Source: Varroa destructor (lineage: Eukaryota > Arthropoda > Arachnida > Mesostigmata > Varroidae). From it: a DNA stretch of 64,000 bases. A program made the position numbers and the translations under genes. The stretch spans positions 53,820,118-53,884,117 of the forward strand of contig NW_019211454.1 of the NCBI RefSeq assembly GCF_002443255.2, given 5' to 3'. Positions 36,908-49,172 of the stretch are shown here, one piece after another. The notes beneath the pieces were generated by a model. The model saw only the letters and a list, made by a program, of their open reading frames with translations, had not been told where the DNA came from and did no database searches. Each line of letters begins with the position of its first letter. Positions within the stretch are counted from its first letter, which is position 1.

Positions 36908-38440
36908 GGCTCTACCAGCATTATAACGACACGAGATCCATCGTGAACATTGGCTTTACGTCGAGATCTGCGCAGGATCCGAGCAACTGCGAATGACAAA
37001 TGGCTCCGACTAAACAGACCATCGGTCGCCAGCTTTAGCACCGAGTGGAATATTAGAACAATAGGTCAGACACCAGACGCGGACTCGAGATCCGATTCTG
37101 AAGATTGCCATATTTTTCAGCAGAAAATGCTGTAATTTACCGTATCGAAGGTGAGAGGAAGACCAAAATATGTACTGTGCACTGTAGTATTTCGATGATG
37201 TGGAACGATTTAATCACAGTCTATTTTTAAGGGGTTGAAGGCTGTTGAATGTCGTTTGCTCAGTCCACTTTGTGCAGGGTAAAAGAAATCGTCAGTCCTC
37301 AGGTGCCCAGCTACCTTGTCAAGCAACACTTCACTCACAGGTAGAAGTGCAACGATGTAGCGAACTATGAGTTAACATTTTGATGGCAACTTGCCCGCAG
37401 CCTTTGCGCATAGTGCTGTGACTATAGATTAATGCAACGAAAACGATACAGGCTTCTTTTTAGCAACTTACCGAATATCACCGTGAATGGCAAGGACGCC
37501 GGCACGTTCATGAAATACAATAGGCGGTAGGTTGTCCGACGTAGAACTGCACTTCGTTTTGGTTTTTCTAATCAAGTCCAGCTTTAAACACTTGCAGTAG
37601 ACAATGTGTCTCACCGTAGTTCCATCTTTACGTTCACCTATATTTCAACGTTAGGCAATCATGAGGTGCTCTCACGATTATGGGTGCTACCCAAGCAGAA
37701 AGGGCATAGCAAGATTCGTAACGGAGTTTCATCACCGAAAACGTTTCTCGTATATATTCACGAAATGACTGCAGTACGGCAAATCTTGCACTAAGAACCA
37801 CATGGTCATAGTAAACACTTACATATAAAGTATATGTATGTATTTTGCTTTACATACAGAAGATAATCAAAATGTGTTTGCAGAGAAATGCGCATAACAG
37901 AGATATAATTTCTTCGTATGTGTAAATCGAGTTTTCTTCCAAGTCCTGCAAAATTAATGTTTGTTATCTCCCTTTACCACGAAAGCCGTAAACAATAAGT
38001 ATTGCTTAATAACACTACCTGCTTCATCTGGCATTCCTTCCGAAGCGAACTATAATTAATGGAAATTGTGTTGGCATTGTATTTGGCTTAGCATTTGCGG
38101 CAGGCTCTACTGTTTTCTCCGTATACAATTTCCAAATGGTCTAAGGTATTTCCAGGATCTTAGACCAGGACGTTTCTTCTTTCAGAGGATAATGATCGTT
38201 TCGTGGTCCTCGCGTAGCTACAATCCGCTTTGCTTCGACAGGCGAAACGGCCTCCAAAAAATGGGGGCGGGCAGGCAAGGAGAAACAAGGCGCTAGTTTT
38301 TGACAGCCACCAAGAACGTTTTTCTCCATGCTTCTCACTGACACCATCCTCCAGAGAAACCTTCTTTTTTGCTCCCTCCAACCTAGAATAGCAAACCGCC
38401 CGGTTTGATTCAATACGTTTCTTCTATCGATACTACTTTA

Positions 38441-38662
38441 TTAAATCTGTTTCGAAGATCTCGATTCAAGACTTGCAAGATGCGAACGAGGCGCTGGTCT
38501 CGCTCGATCGGTCGAGTGCGTCTCCTCCTTTTTTGTGGTGAAGTGGCCTTTTCGTTCGCAAACGCTCTCGCCTTCAGTTGCCCCCTTCTTGCGGAGACAC
38601 TCTCGGTTCTCCGCGGCTAAGAGCGGCACAAACGCGAACACGCAAAACGATTCCGTTTGCAT
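38441..38662 (-). CDS. Candidate 73-residue secreted peptide
   Basis: The frame starts with an ATG and MQTESFCVFAFVPLLAAENR, which reads as a signal peptide with likely cleavage after LLAA. The predicted mature part is charged and contains two Cys (ECLRKKGATEGESVC), then a Lys/Glu/Arg-rich tail. No family recognised. On the plus strand an overlapping frame, 38480-38620 (ATG, A at -3), also begins with basic residues and a hydrophobic run (RVRLLLFCGEVAFSFANALA), so at most one of the two is likely real. The island is GC-richer than its flanks. Confidence 0.25.
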   Translation of the reverse strand: MQTESFCVFAFVPLLAAENRECLRKKGATEGESVCERKGHFTTKKEETHSTDRARPAPRSHLASLESRSSKQI

Positions 38663-40111
38663 CGGCGTACAAGTATTAAAACGCGGGCCTATTAGCTTAT
38701 AATAATCTTCGTCGGGGTTTCGTTGATAACGACTTTCCTAGAATTCGCTTTGTCTCATCGTATTACGCTGATGCGCGGAGTCAAAGTCTGAGACAAAAAT
38801 GAAGAAATAGCAGCTTAGCGAAAAAATAAAACCGATTTGTATGTTTGTGTATGTTATTATCACGGCAGAAGCGAAATTTTAGTTGATTATAATACTTCAG
38901 CATGAAATGCGTGCGCAGTGAGCCTGCGGACCAACAGGAAGAAGTGCTTTAGCATGCGAAAAGAGTCAATAAAAAAAAAAAGTGCAAGATATAGCCTACA
39001 TAGATTGTACAATAATTTTGTTTATCGTAGAGATCTACAAATGAAGTACAGTTAGCTCAGTTTATATATAGTGTTTGTTAGTTAGATGATACGATTCGAA
39101 GCTCAAAGGCTGGCAGTCGCTGAGTGGCCATAAAGCTTTCTGATTTATCGCCTACACGCACATCGGAAATCGTACTTAACAACTTAAAGTAGATCTTGTT
39201 CGCCTTACCAACTACTAATTACGCCTCAAAGTTACTGCCTATTCTGCTTATTTACTCTTAGGCCTACTACGCTCACGCTTCGCAATCATAAACGCCACAG
39301 AACCGCATCTGAATGTCGCGCATCTAGAACCAACCTGAAGAATCCTAGTCGACAACGTTTGTCACTCATATATGCTTTATATAGAGAGATAATGGCTGTC
39401 TTTCATCGTGTGGCTCCTTATTATAATGCAAGATTCTTTATAATACAATGTTTTTTAGTTGATATACGGAAATGACAAAGATTTCTTACCAGGAATTTTC
39501 TATGGGGGCGCGATTTGTGTCGATCTATTATACTTTGGAGCGAAAAGTTGCTGATACAAATTTCTATTGACTACCCGTCGCCCATTTAGGATGCCTTGCA
39601 ATGTAGTTCAATGGGCACTCGATGTGACAATAATAATGCACGATTCCGTACATACGCAACAATCGACAAAACGTTTAGCAGTTATTTTCAGCACTTACTG
39701 CCAACTTTGCTTCGATTAAGTCAAATTCTACAATAACCTGCCTGTTTTCAACACCAGCTTCATTACGGTTACTACGACAACGCACACCTTAATAATAGGC
39801 CGATACTATTGTTAACATTGGCTCAAGGAAAATGAACGCCTAATACACCCCTCTGTTTCTCTCTGTTTTATAGGGCATACGAGTCAATGCATCTTGGTAA
39901 ATCTTTCGTTCGAATCCAGCCATAGACACACATGGTTCATTTTGTGCTCGTGAGGACCAGCCGTCTTTCAAAATGCCAATGGCGATATCGGATACAAAAT
40001 TCGAAACATAGAACAAAAAATCCCTGCATTTAGCAGGCCTCAAATATTAATGGTAGCTATTGATGTTGGAAGCTGAAAGCTTTCTGTTCACAGCTCAGCT
40101 CCTCTGAAAGG

Positions 40112-40155
40112 GAAGAAACAAATCTTCCTAAAGATTTGCTTCTTCGTTTTTTTTT
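40112..40155 (+). other. 15-bp hairpin followed by nine T
   Basis: GAAGAAACAAATCTT (40112-40126) pairs with AAGATTTGCTTCTTC (40131-40145) at 14 of 15 positions around a CCTA loop, and nine T follow (40147-40155). In bacteria this would be an intrinsic terminator. In an animal genome the T run could stop RNA polymerase III, or the whole may be chance. It lies 250 nt upstream of LINE RT copy B. Confidence 0.75.
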
Positions 40156-40400
40156 GAAAGCTAGTGAGGACATGAATGAATGACGGGACCCAAAGAATAA
40201 TAGCGAATTGCCGCGGTCGAGACGAGTTTTTACCAAAACAAAGCTTGGAGACTAAGGGTGCTATCGGCCGGAGTTGGCATGTCACATGTTACAGAATTAA
40301 AATACAAATATTGAAAATGGAGAAGGTGAGCAAGAAATGCGTGTGCTGTCTTCGACATGTAGTTTACGAAATGTCTGTCAAGAGAAAACCGGCCTGGAGC

Positions 40401-40900
40401 ACAAGGTCGCCATAGAGGAGGCATAAATTGATCTCTATCATCTACCGGATAGCGACCAGACGAGAAAGTGGGGCCGCCCTGGAGAGAAATTGAATTCGGT
40501 GGGAGTGTCGAGTCAGCTCGATTGGTAATGGCGTTTGTAATGGATATTAAGAACATTGCCTACCATGGGATACTCGCCGCTGCAACCTACTATCTCAGGT
40601 TCTTCAAGAGACTCATCGACAATTGAAAGCGGTTACTCAATATCAACACCGGGTCCCAATGCCATGCTTTCATTGCTCCTTGGATTGAGCGAAAATAATA
40701 TTTAATGCTGGTCGCAAACCACTTATTTTTTCGACCTGAGTCCGTTTTTTATGTCTTAAAAGGAACTAATGAACAAAGAGATCAATTTACTTCGAAAAAT
40801 CATAGAGGGATTACATATGGAAACTCTAGTGGCAGATATATGGCTGTCCAGAAACTGCCAGGACGTCGGGATAGGACGAACTTTGAGGATTTGAAAGTTA
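40401..40900 (+). mobile_element. Decayed LINE reverse transcriptase fragment, copy B
   Basis: This is the better preserved copy of the RT fragment also seen at 35262-35745. In order it has motif A at about 40531-40560 (AFVMDIKN, catalytic Asp at 40543-40545), then ILAAATYYLRFFKRLIDN at 40572-40625, like the family's 'ILxAL...LRFxxSFLxxR'. A motif-B-like PGPNAMLSLLL follows at 40649-40681, where the family has 'VPQGSxLSPxLF', and a motif-C-like LVADIWLSR at 40826-40852, where the family has 'YADDIxLW', with one Asp lost. Motif A lies in one frame and motifs B and C in another, with a stop at 40624. The A-to-C distance of about 290 nt fits this RT class. It is a truncated dead copy with no intact ORF around it. 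Confidence 0.6.
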
Positions 40901-42663
40901 GTGGCAGTGCTGTCTCCAACGGTTAAATTTACGAAATTGGTGTATTAATTAGAGACAAGCGAACGAACAGCAGAAACTAAGCCGCTCAAGCGAGTATAGG
41001 CGCTGTTGATTGTCCATTACGTTTGCAGCCACTTTATCATAATGTATTACAGATTCATTGTCCCCGTCCCGGGCAGGAGTCTTCGTCTGTTTTTACTGGA
41101 GCTGGAGGTTTCATTACCCGAGTAAGACCTTGCCATTTTCTTCATGTAGTCCCACTGCGAATAAACTTCATTGTTTGTATCAGCCTTTTCAGTACCCGAT
41201 GTAGCAAAACAGAATTCTCTTGTTGTCTCTAACTAAGATGACATTATTTTTGTGGCGTGCTAAAATAAACAGTTTCTGTTTTTCTTCATCTATCTATGCC
41301 GGATAGAAAAGAAAAACCAATTCCTGACTTTCAATGTTTATGAAGCAGATTCTTCTCCTATAACAACAATGTTATATTCGACATTATTTCTACTAATAGC
41401 ACCACATAAACATAAAAGCAAAGAGAGATCATTTGAGTTCAAAGAAAACATTATAACTTGAGTTCCGGCTATTCTGAGCTTAGCTTGAGGGTCATGTACA
41501 TCACCTGCAATCCTCCTAGGCCAGTTCTAAACCGAACTATTTAAAGGACTGAGACTATCGGTGGACGCATATTCGTGTCTACCGATCGAAACAGCTTGAC
41601 ACGTTTCCTCATTGAAATAAATAAACTGTTTGTGGATTAAAGACCATTGTTAGGCCATATCGTTGATGTGCGCGACTGCTTTGGCAATTATGTTAAAATA
41701 AATTATGCTCATATATCAGTGTAATATGTCTACTGTATATCATCAATGTCAATATGTAATCTTCCAAGTACTGATTTCGCATGTCCTCAGTTCGGCCTGT
41801 ATCCAATGTGCCCAGCCTAAGTACGAGTCAGTTTAGGGCTAAAAGTGCTTAGAATGCACTTCTATAGAGACTTGTAGAATCAGCCTGTCTTTCGTTTATC
41901 ATGATATCTCTCGTTGTGGATCTATCAGACTACGAGACTATTGCGTTTTCTGAAAGTATCGCCGGAAGCTATACGGCTCGATTTTGAATTCAAATTAGTT
42001 CTCAACGGCTTTCGCTTGTCGCTTCGTTGTACCTTAATATAGGAAAAAAAAAATGGTAAAAATAATAACGACCGTGTTATAAGACCACTTGAGTTATAAG
42101 CTTATTACAGCTATTACTATTTCAGCAAATACTAATACTTCATTTCTTTTAACAAAGCATTTTTCCTATAGCTGTAACCGCTACTTTTTCGTCGCAATTT
42201 CTTTCTTTGAACGTTACAACGGCAACCAGAACAGCAAAAACCAAAGCGATTGTTGACATTGTGCCATTGATAAAAATTCTGTCGTGTTATGAGCCACTTA
42301 GCTAGAAGGCCGTCCTTGTCACGCGTTGACGCGCACCGGTACAAAAACGAGTCAAAAAGTTATATCATATGAGGATTACATGTAATATATTGGAGTGCGA
42401 CGCTCCTACTACGCAGCGCATAGAATGGATGCTTGCTGAACTAAAATACTATATACTGAATAGTACTTATATAAGGAAAGACGACGATCTTAAACATCGC
42501 CTTGATTTAAGACACAGGCTGCTTAAATGTCGATTTCTGCTGTGGATATGATCGGATTGCCGTACACTCCTCCGGATTGTGCTAAGGGGCAGCTAGAGTG
42601 CTTGAGGATACGGCCAACTTTTTTTTACAAGTATGTCAATATATATCTTACAAATATATCCTC

Positions 42664-43162
42664 TTAAGTGGTCTCCGAGCTAACTTCAAGGCATAAAAAA
42701 TGGAGACCCTAAAATAGATGTATGCAGTTAGTCATAGTTATGGCTTCCATCCTTAATACGCGCCGTTCCTTTCGCGCGATGTCACGATGTAAACGGGGTG
42801 TCGTTTGTCGCCTGCGTCACGCTTTCGTAGCATCTCAACTTCCACTTACCTCGTAAAATGGCTGATAGGTAGTATAGTTTTCTTTTCTTTTGGTTTGCCT
42901 CAAGCGAATTTTAGCCTTGCTACAGCCACTGCCTCTGCTGTCGCCGCCAAGTAAACGAACCAATGCTCCTGGGAATATTGCGTAAAAAGGCGGTCAAAAC
43001 GAGGCGATGATGATCACCTTTGCGATTTAATGATGATCCAAAGCAATGTGGAAGACGGCCTATAGGTTTGGTCGGATTGTCACACTTTCCTTCGAACATC
43101 CAGGCAACTACCACGACGGATACCTTGCACCCTAAAGCCTCGAAGAAGAAATACCCAGCCAT
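42664..43162 (-). CDS. Candidate three-exon small protein, 102 residues
   Basis: This is a candidate minus-strand gene in a GC-richer island, of unknown family. Exon 1 is 43162-43018 (ATG; MAGYFFFEALGCK then a hydrophobic VSVVVVAWMF), with donor AAAG/GTGATC, phase 1. Intron 1 is only 49 nt with a CT-rich tract ending CCCAG. Exon 2 is 42968-42850 (119 nt), basic, with KAKIRLRQTKRKENYTTYQ, ending at donor GAG/GTAAGT, phase 0. Intron 2 is 141 nt, with a CTAAC branch-like site and TCTATTTTAG acceptor. Exon 3 is 42708-42664, giving GLHFLCLEVSSETT and TAA. All phases agree and both introns are GT-AG. A hydrophobic segment near the start suggests a membrane anchor or secretion; that is inference. 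Without splicing, exon 1 reads on to a TAG at 42920 (80 residues). I chose the sites by eye, so chance agreement is possible. Confidence 0.35.
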
Positions 43163-43199
43163 AATCTACCGTCGGGGTCTATGACTGGGCTGGGACCAA

Positions 43200-46100
43200 A
43201 TGATAGAACAGCAAACCTATTCTATCCAATAGATCCTACTAGGTTGTTGTCGCATCAGCGGCATAGGAAGGGCCACGCAGTTCAGTTTTGGACATCAAAA
43301 GGCTGCAAGTGCTTTTTTAAATCGGCTAATTTTTTCGGAATATGGAGCAATATTGTATATTTGTTCTTTATCAGTAAGTGGCACAAAAAAGTAATAGTTA
43401 ACAAAAAAAAAATCTAATTAGCTGTTAAATATTATTTTATCGGCGTCCATGCGCGGGCTGGGCATAATTCAAGCTTCCCTGTATTACTTAGCTCAGTTGA
43501 ACCAATCGAGATTTTGAAATCCATTCTTCTGACAAAAATTTTATTTTTAGCACTAAAATATCCTCGTTATGTTTTTTCATTTTTCTGTCATGATTTGTTA
43601 TTCCTCCATTAGCCAAGGCTTTTTTGGCTGTCCGTCGTTCGTCACCGACAGTCAACTTCCTCACGGACACTTCTGATCAAGAAAGGCTTTTGCGAGGGCT
43701 TCATCACTGAGCGCTTAGGTTAACTAGCTAGATATTGGGATATCGATCAGAGTAACACTTGGAGAGGCATATTGTATTTAAAGGATGTAGGTTCAAAAAA
43801 AAAACTAAGCTGGAGTCGATGTTCATAAACTTCGATGATAGCTTGCTAGGTGCTACGCGAGTATTTACCATTGAACTTTCAGATGCAAAAAGATACGTAC
43901 CTCCCGTTTCCTCTCTTTCCTTCACACAATTAACAAAAGTCCATGAATAAACAAAAATGTATGAGTGATCATTCGTACGAGTCACAGTAAATGTGTCAAT
44001 TATTAATTTCACTTCGTGCTTTAAAAAGAGAAATGTTCCCTTTGGGTTTTAGTTTCCTACTTATGGCCGGCTAACCGAACGACCTATTCATCATCGTTCG
44101 CATGACGTTTTTTCATCTTTTATTGACGTAAAAAGACACGCATATATATCTATGGAAAGCTTCATCTGTCCGTGTATACATTCGCACACAAACAGTTCAG
44201 GCATGTTTGCAAGCCCATGTCACGATGTATATTAGTCAGGTTAACAGGTCGAATGAATAGATGTGTGGGACCTCAAGCCAGAACAGAGCATCAAGCGGTA
44301 TGTACCGCTATATCGACAAGCGTCGGTATCGAAGAAGAGACCGATAGACAATACCGTATGTACAGCGTTTATGCCGATGTAAACTAGTCCGAATGATGTT
44401 ACGCGGCGACGAATACAAGTGAACAAGAATGCCATTGCTGATACAGATTAAAAAAGAAGGACAATGCAAAGTGGACACTGAGTCTGTCCTTCAAACAAGG
44501 ACAGAGTAAAGGTCGCTACCCGAACGATCCTTTACAAACGATTTCTACTCAGCAAAGAACGTTCGCCACATCGAGGTCACACAAAGTTGATGATGCAAAC
44601 TAAATGCACGATTCTCCCAATGTTCGACAATGACGCGCCTAAAAAAAAATAGAGTCCGGAAGATCACTAACTCGTCGCTTCCCCCGAATGTTACATACTA
44701 TATACTTACTAATCGATCTTTCACATATACTGTTAAATATTCATGTAAAATATTGAATCTGGGACATACTCGTAGAGGGAAAACTTGCTAACGAATGTAA
44801 AAAAAGTTTTTCGTACCTTAAAGCAGCAAATCTCGATGTAAAGTTATTTCTTCTGCTCATATATTCCTTTTTAATATGTAAGTGGCGATTTACAATGAGA
44901 TATGCATCTCATACAGGTATAGATGAACTTAGACAGCTTATCTATATCTATGCACGAGATGTGTAATTATTAAAAAAGACATCGGCTATTATATCATCAA
45001 GCAAATTTATGTAGAAGCATCTTATGCTGAAGACCTCTCAAATATTATTCCGTGTATGTGTCCGTATGCATTCTCAGTATAATCGGAGGTCGCTGTATTT
45101 TAGGTACCACTCGATGACCACAGAGCTATATCTATATGACTATATGTATATGTAGGTAAGCGTTCCATAGTCGAGACTACAAAGCCAAAAGACTTTTCCA
45201 GTTCGCCATTCTTACTTTTCTCTGCATGTTCTCAAACACATAGGTTCGATAACGCACACAGCAGCTTAACAAGTGTCCAACTCCTTAGTTTGTGAAGCTA
45301 ATTTACTGCATGCTGTTTTTAATATCATATAGCTGGTGCTGTATATAATGTTGATTATACTGTCACACTGCTCCCTATAGCCAATCTCTGGGCCCCCTTA
45401 ATACATCCTCTTATTTTTACCATTTATTCGGTGAGATCGTCTTACATTTTTGTGACAGAAAACGTTTTTTTTTTTCTCACGAAATTTCATAGTATCCTTG
45501 TTCGTAATAGTAACCGACCTCCTCTTACGCTCATGGCCGTTAATCTTTCCCTTGTTGTTTGTTGCGGACTCTGTGTTAAAGACAATATAGAATTCGCACA
45601 CGAATAAAGCAGAATTGGAGATTATTTTCCTTTTTAACGTCTCCATCTCATTGCAGTTATTAGTTAGGTTGTGCAGAGAGGAAATGTTCCGGAAACGGTT
45701 TAAGCCGATTGCGGTATACTCAGAAGATCACAGGGGCCAATACCATGTATCTCGGCCTCTGGGCGAATACAGTCTCTAAGATTAGAGCTAGAGAGTTAAA
45801 CCCTCTGTATTACGTAAAAACTGGACAAAGTTTATAGTAACACTGTAACACAAGGTTGCCGGTAGAACGTAATGGATAACTATAACTAAGCATAAATCGT
45901 ACCTTTTGTTTGTTTACTTTCCTTCTATATCTAAGTGAGCTAATGAACGAGGGCTTTTGTCCTCTAGACGTCTTAGAACAGGGCTCAGCCTCGTTGAATC
46001 GTCCTAACGATGAACTTATTTACACATATGAGGTAATTACGAGATTAGGTTCACCTGTGTAATACAAACATGCAAAATGCGAAGTAGCCCCGAGAGTTTT

Positions 46101-47130
46101 TGCTCGTATTTGAAATTTTCTAGGCCTTACGGGCACCTTGTTAATTGAAAATGATCCGCTAATAAAACCGCGGTTTCTGTACAAACCAATCAGGCTTGCG
46201 CTATCTCTACATATTCAGCAGTTTGAAAAGGGGCCTATTTCATTTACTTGATCAATGGGAACTTGGGAAAAAGCTGTTTGTAGAGCACCCACATATCTAA
46301 TACAACCCAGTAATAGATTATTTTTATTTATTTAATTTTGTTTTTATTATTATATTTATATTATTAATATGGCATTTCGAACCCACCTATATGGAAATGG
46401 ACTTTTGAACTATTTGGTACTACCAAAAGATAATGCCACATCATTTTTACTATATTTTTAGAAGAAGACGTGGTTTCGTACTAGTCTTATATTGGGGCTG
46501 TATTTTTTTTCTTGCGCACTAATAGTCATACGGGACCTAGTTTTTTCACCTAGGTTCACTACATTCTGCAGAAGTCAAAATAGCTAAGGGAATGCAAAAG
46601 GATACGGCTCTTTCCCACGATCAGTCGATAGATTTCTAACGGGAAAAAGATTTCACGCAGGGGTTGAAAAGAGGCAAATCAGTCCATCATACATCCGCCT
46701 TATTGTAGCGGCTGACGCTGACTAACTTGAAACTACACTAGACAACACTTGATAATATGGGTTTTTTTGACTTAACTAACACAAAAGTATGATACATACA
46801 TCCCGTCGCACAGTAGTTTATATATATATATAAACTAATATCAATATTCGTGAAGGGGAAACATCGTTAGCTGCGTTAGCCTTTGGTCAGTCCCGTGATA
46901 GCTCCTTAGGCACCCAGATAACCTTTTATTTCGATACGATTGTTACATCTTACAATTATGAGACATACCCCATCCCCGCTGCTAGGTAGCTTTACTGTCA
47001 CTCGAGAAATGAATTGCCATTGTCAGGGTTTTCATTTTACGGCAACTTGCGTTACAGCCGTAACGCAGTCAATTATTCTTATAGCTATACCTTCTCCCGC
47101 CTACCTTTTGTTTGTCTATAGATGGTCACG
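43200..47130. other. Non-coding, AT-rich
   Basis: No supported gene. A 9-bp stem with a 5-nt loop lies at 44483-44505, a very AT-rich block at 46320-46375 and the TA palindrome at 46814. Confidence 0.4.
46814..46837. repeat. 24-bp TA-core palindrome
   Basis: TAGTTTA, a TA run and TAAACTA form a perfect 24-bp palindrome in AT-rich DNA. Confidence 0.85.
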
Positions 47131-47202
47131 ATTAACAATTATCTACAAAATGAATAACGATAGCCTAAAGTGTGTATAGCGTGCGGAGATCAACTTAGCA
47201 AA

Positions 47203-47546
47203 GGTTTACCTCTGTCCTCGTAATAGTAAAAGGCGATATATATATATAGCTGTAATGCTTTGTCCCGTTCTGGTCTACGTTCTCTCCACCCCTTACACAC
47301 ACATGCGTTCACAGGGCCGTAAACCGGCAACGCTACGGTACTGTCCCAGCCGCGGCGACGGCGGTGGTAGCAGCGGTGATGGCAAGGGTTAATTCCGTTT
47401 TTGTCAGCGTTGCAGTCTTTATCAGGACTGTTCTTTTTTTCGCAGACGGTTTTTTGGAGATCAGCTGTTACGGCAGAAACAGCAGCTAAGGTGTGTTCCT
47501 TTCTGCTGCTGCCGCCGCCGCCGCCGCCTGTTTTTGACGATGTCAC
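47203..47546 (-). CDS. Candidate coding exon with poly-Gly tract
   Basis: This frame has no ATG, so it would be an internal or terminal exon. It begins TSSKTGGGGGGSSRKEHTLA, the Gly run being encoded by the CCG/CTG simple repeat at 47503-47528, then a Lys/Asp-rich part with several Cys (KKNSPDKDCNADKNG, CHHRCYHRRRR). It ends at donor GACAGAG/GTAAAC. A 45-nt intron ending CACTTTAG would join it in phase to a short terminal exon (GYRYSFCR, stop near 47133). Upstream on the same strand, near 47672, an ATG opens MDRATGERPRLLRTNSAEE, another possible exon, but its donor is weak. Without splicing, the frame ends at 47190. Confidence 0.2.
47503..47528. repeat. CTG/CCG trinucleotide repeat
   Basis: Three CTG units are followed by about six GCC units. 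On the minus strand this encodes the Gly run of the candidate exon 47203-47546. Confidence 0.9.
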
Positions 47547-48286
47547 TAACAGTAGTACTGTTTAGCGGTTAATAGTGGTGGTCCCATTGTGAACGATTTC
47601 ACCGTGACCTTTCCTCGGCTGAATTTGTACGCAAAAGACGGGGTCGCTCGCCGGTTGCCCTGTCCATCTGAACTAGTTACCTATCCAATATCTTTTCTTT
47701 AGCCATTTCGCCCTCCCGCTTTCACTTAGTGGAATCGACTAACACCACGTACACATATGTACTTCTTCTCTGTCCTCATGACACAGTGTCAGAGTCTAGA
47801 CGAGGCTCGTTTTCCTTTTGGTTGTCACTTCTTCGAAGCTAACTAACCCCCGCCCGGTGAAATCTATCCAGCCACTGAATCGCTACCGAAGACTATACGC
47901 TCATACCCCCTCTCCTGGTACTATAGTGTAGTAGCATTTCAGCGCCGGAGTACAATAGCTGAAAACGCTTGCTTCGATCAGATGGGGCCTGGTAACAACT
48001 CATGCTATACGTGAAAGTTTTTGGCGGACACGTACATAGGTAACAGTTATAACGTCGATAATCGTGAAATGCTGGTACGTTCCGTTTGTGTGAATTGGGA
48101 CATATATTACTATTCTACCTGAACTATCACCCGCGTCATCATCTTCATCAACGGCAAGGATAGCAGTCAGATAAACGCCATAGTTATACTATACGTACAT
48201 ACTATACATAACGCCGTCCCTGTTCTGCTCGCGTCCTAGTGCTTGGTCTTTAATGACTCCTTAATTATTGTTGTAGACGCTTAGGA

Positions 48287-48287
48287 T

Positions 48288-48318
<31 letters not shown>

Positions 48319-48320
48319 GG
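48287..48320. repeat. (GA)n followed by a 13-G run
   Basis: A GA dinucleotide repeat of about 20 nt passes directly into an unbroken run of 13 G (48308-48320). The purine-only strand of about 33 nt is suited to triplex or G-rich structure. Confidence 0.95.
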
Positions 48321-48513
48321 CAATTGCGTGTCAAGTGGAGTGAAAATCAGCATTAGACATTGACATCAGTGCCTACTCGGATTTCGTAAAGCGCGCGCAC
48401 GACAAGGCTTCTTTCAGCAAACCATTGGCTAGACTGTAATTTGCCGTCTCAGTCAGCTATTCAGAAAGACCGCTGGCCGTTTCATTAGTGACACACATAT
48501 CGGCGCGAGAAAT

Positions 48514-48530
48514 CTGCCTGCCTGCCTGCC
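48514..48530. repeat. (CTGC)n short repeat
   Basis: Four CTGC/CCTG tetranucleotide units followed by a CCGGCCG patch. Confidence 0.85.
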
Positions 48531-49134
48531 GGCCGAAATCGTTTGATTGAAACGATTGAGCCGAAACGAATTTTGACAAAGACAACAGAACCTCAGCGAG
48601 CTTATAAGAGACTAGTGATGTGTACCTATGAGCACTCTAAGTTATCTAAGCAAAATATTTGTCTCAGTTTAGAAGTCGTGCTCACAATTTCGAAAACGCC
48701 TTAGGCCATTTGTGCTGTGTGAATCCAAAATATAAGAAGTCCAAATAATCTTTTCGATACAACGACAAAGATCTACTCTCACCAGAGAGATTAGTATGAG
48801 GTTTGTCCAACATACCTATGAAATAACAGGCCAAAGTGACATACAATGCAATTCGAAACATCGATGGTTATTTATAGAACATCGTGGATATGATATACCA
48901 GGCATATCATTATGGCCATATTAGTAAATTTCATCCCTTGCTCAATTTAACTAACTATTGCGGGCGAGCTGTGCATAAATTGTTATGATGCATTAATTTG
49001 CCCCTCGCACCGAAAGGAGATAAATCTCTAATGGACGGCAACGAATAAATATAAAAGTCACAGAGCAGAATCGTTTATACAAAATCATGGTTTGTTGCTA
49101 TGGCCGTATTATCACTAGCGGCACGATGTTCTCT

Positions 49135-49172
49135 TTCTTATTTTTCTTCTTATTTTTCTTATTTTTCTTTAG
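49135..49172 (+). repeat. Pyrimidine repeat ending in TTTAG
   Basis: Tandem TTATTTTTC-type units form a 36-nt nearly pure pyrimidine/T tract that ends CTTTAG, a strong splice acceptor by sequence. The following frame, YRINVLPFFSLIHFGLRRKL then stop, could be a short terminal exon, but no upstream partner is visible. The 49236-49499 frame further on has no clear support. Confidence 0.7.

Noticed and set aside
39900..39925. tRNA B-box word CGTTCGAATCC
   Set aside because: No T-stem pairing and no cloverleaf upstream.
35262..40900. The repeat pair as LTRs of one 5-kb element
   Set aside because: The repeated parts translate to RT motifs rather than LTR ends, show no TG...CA termini, and the DNA between them has no gag-pol frame.
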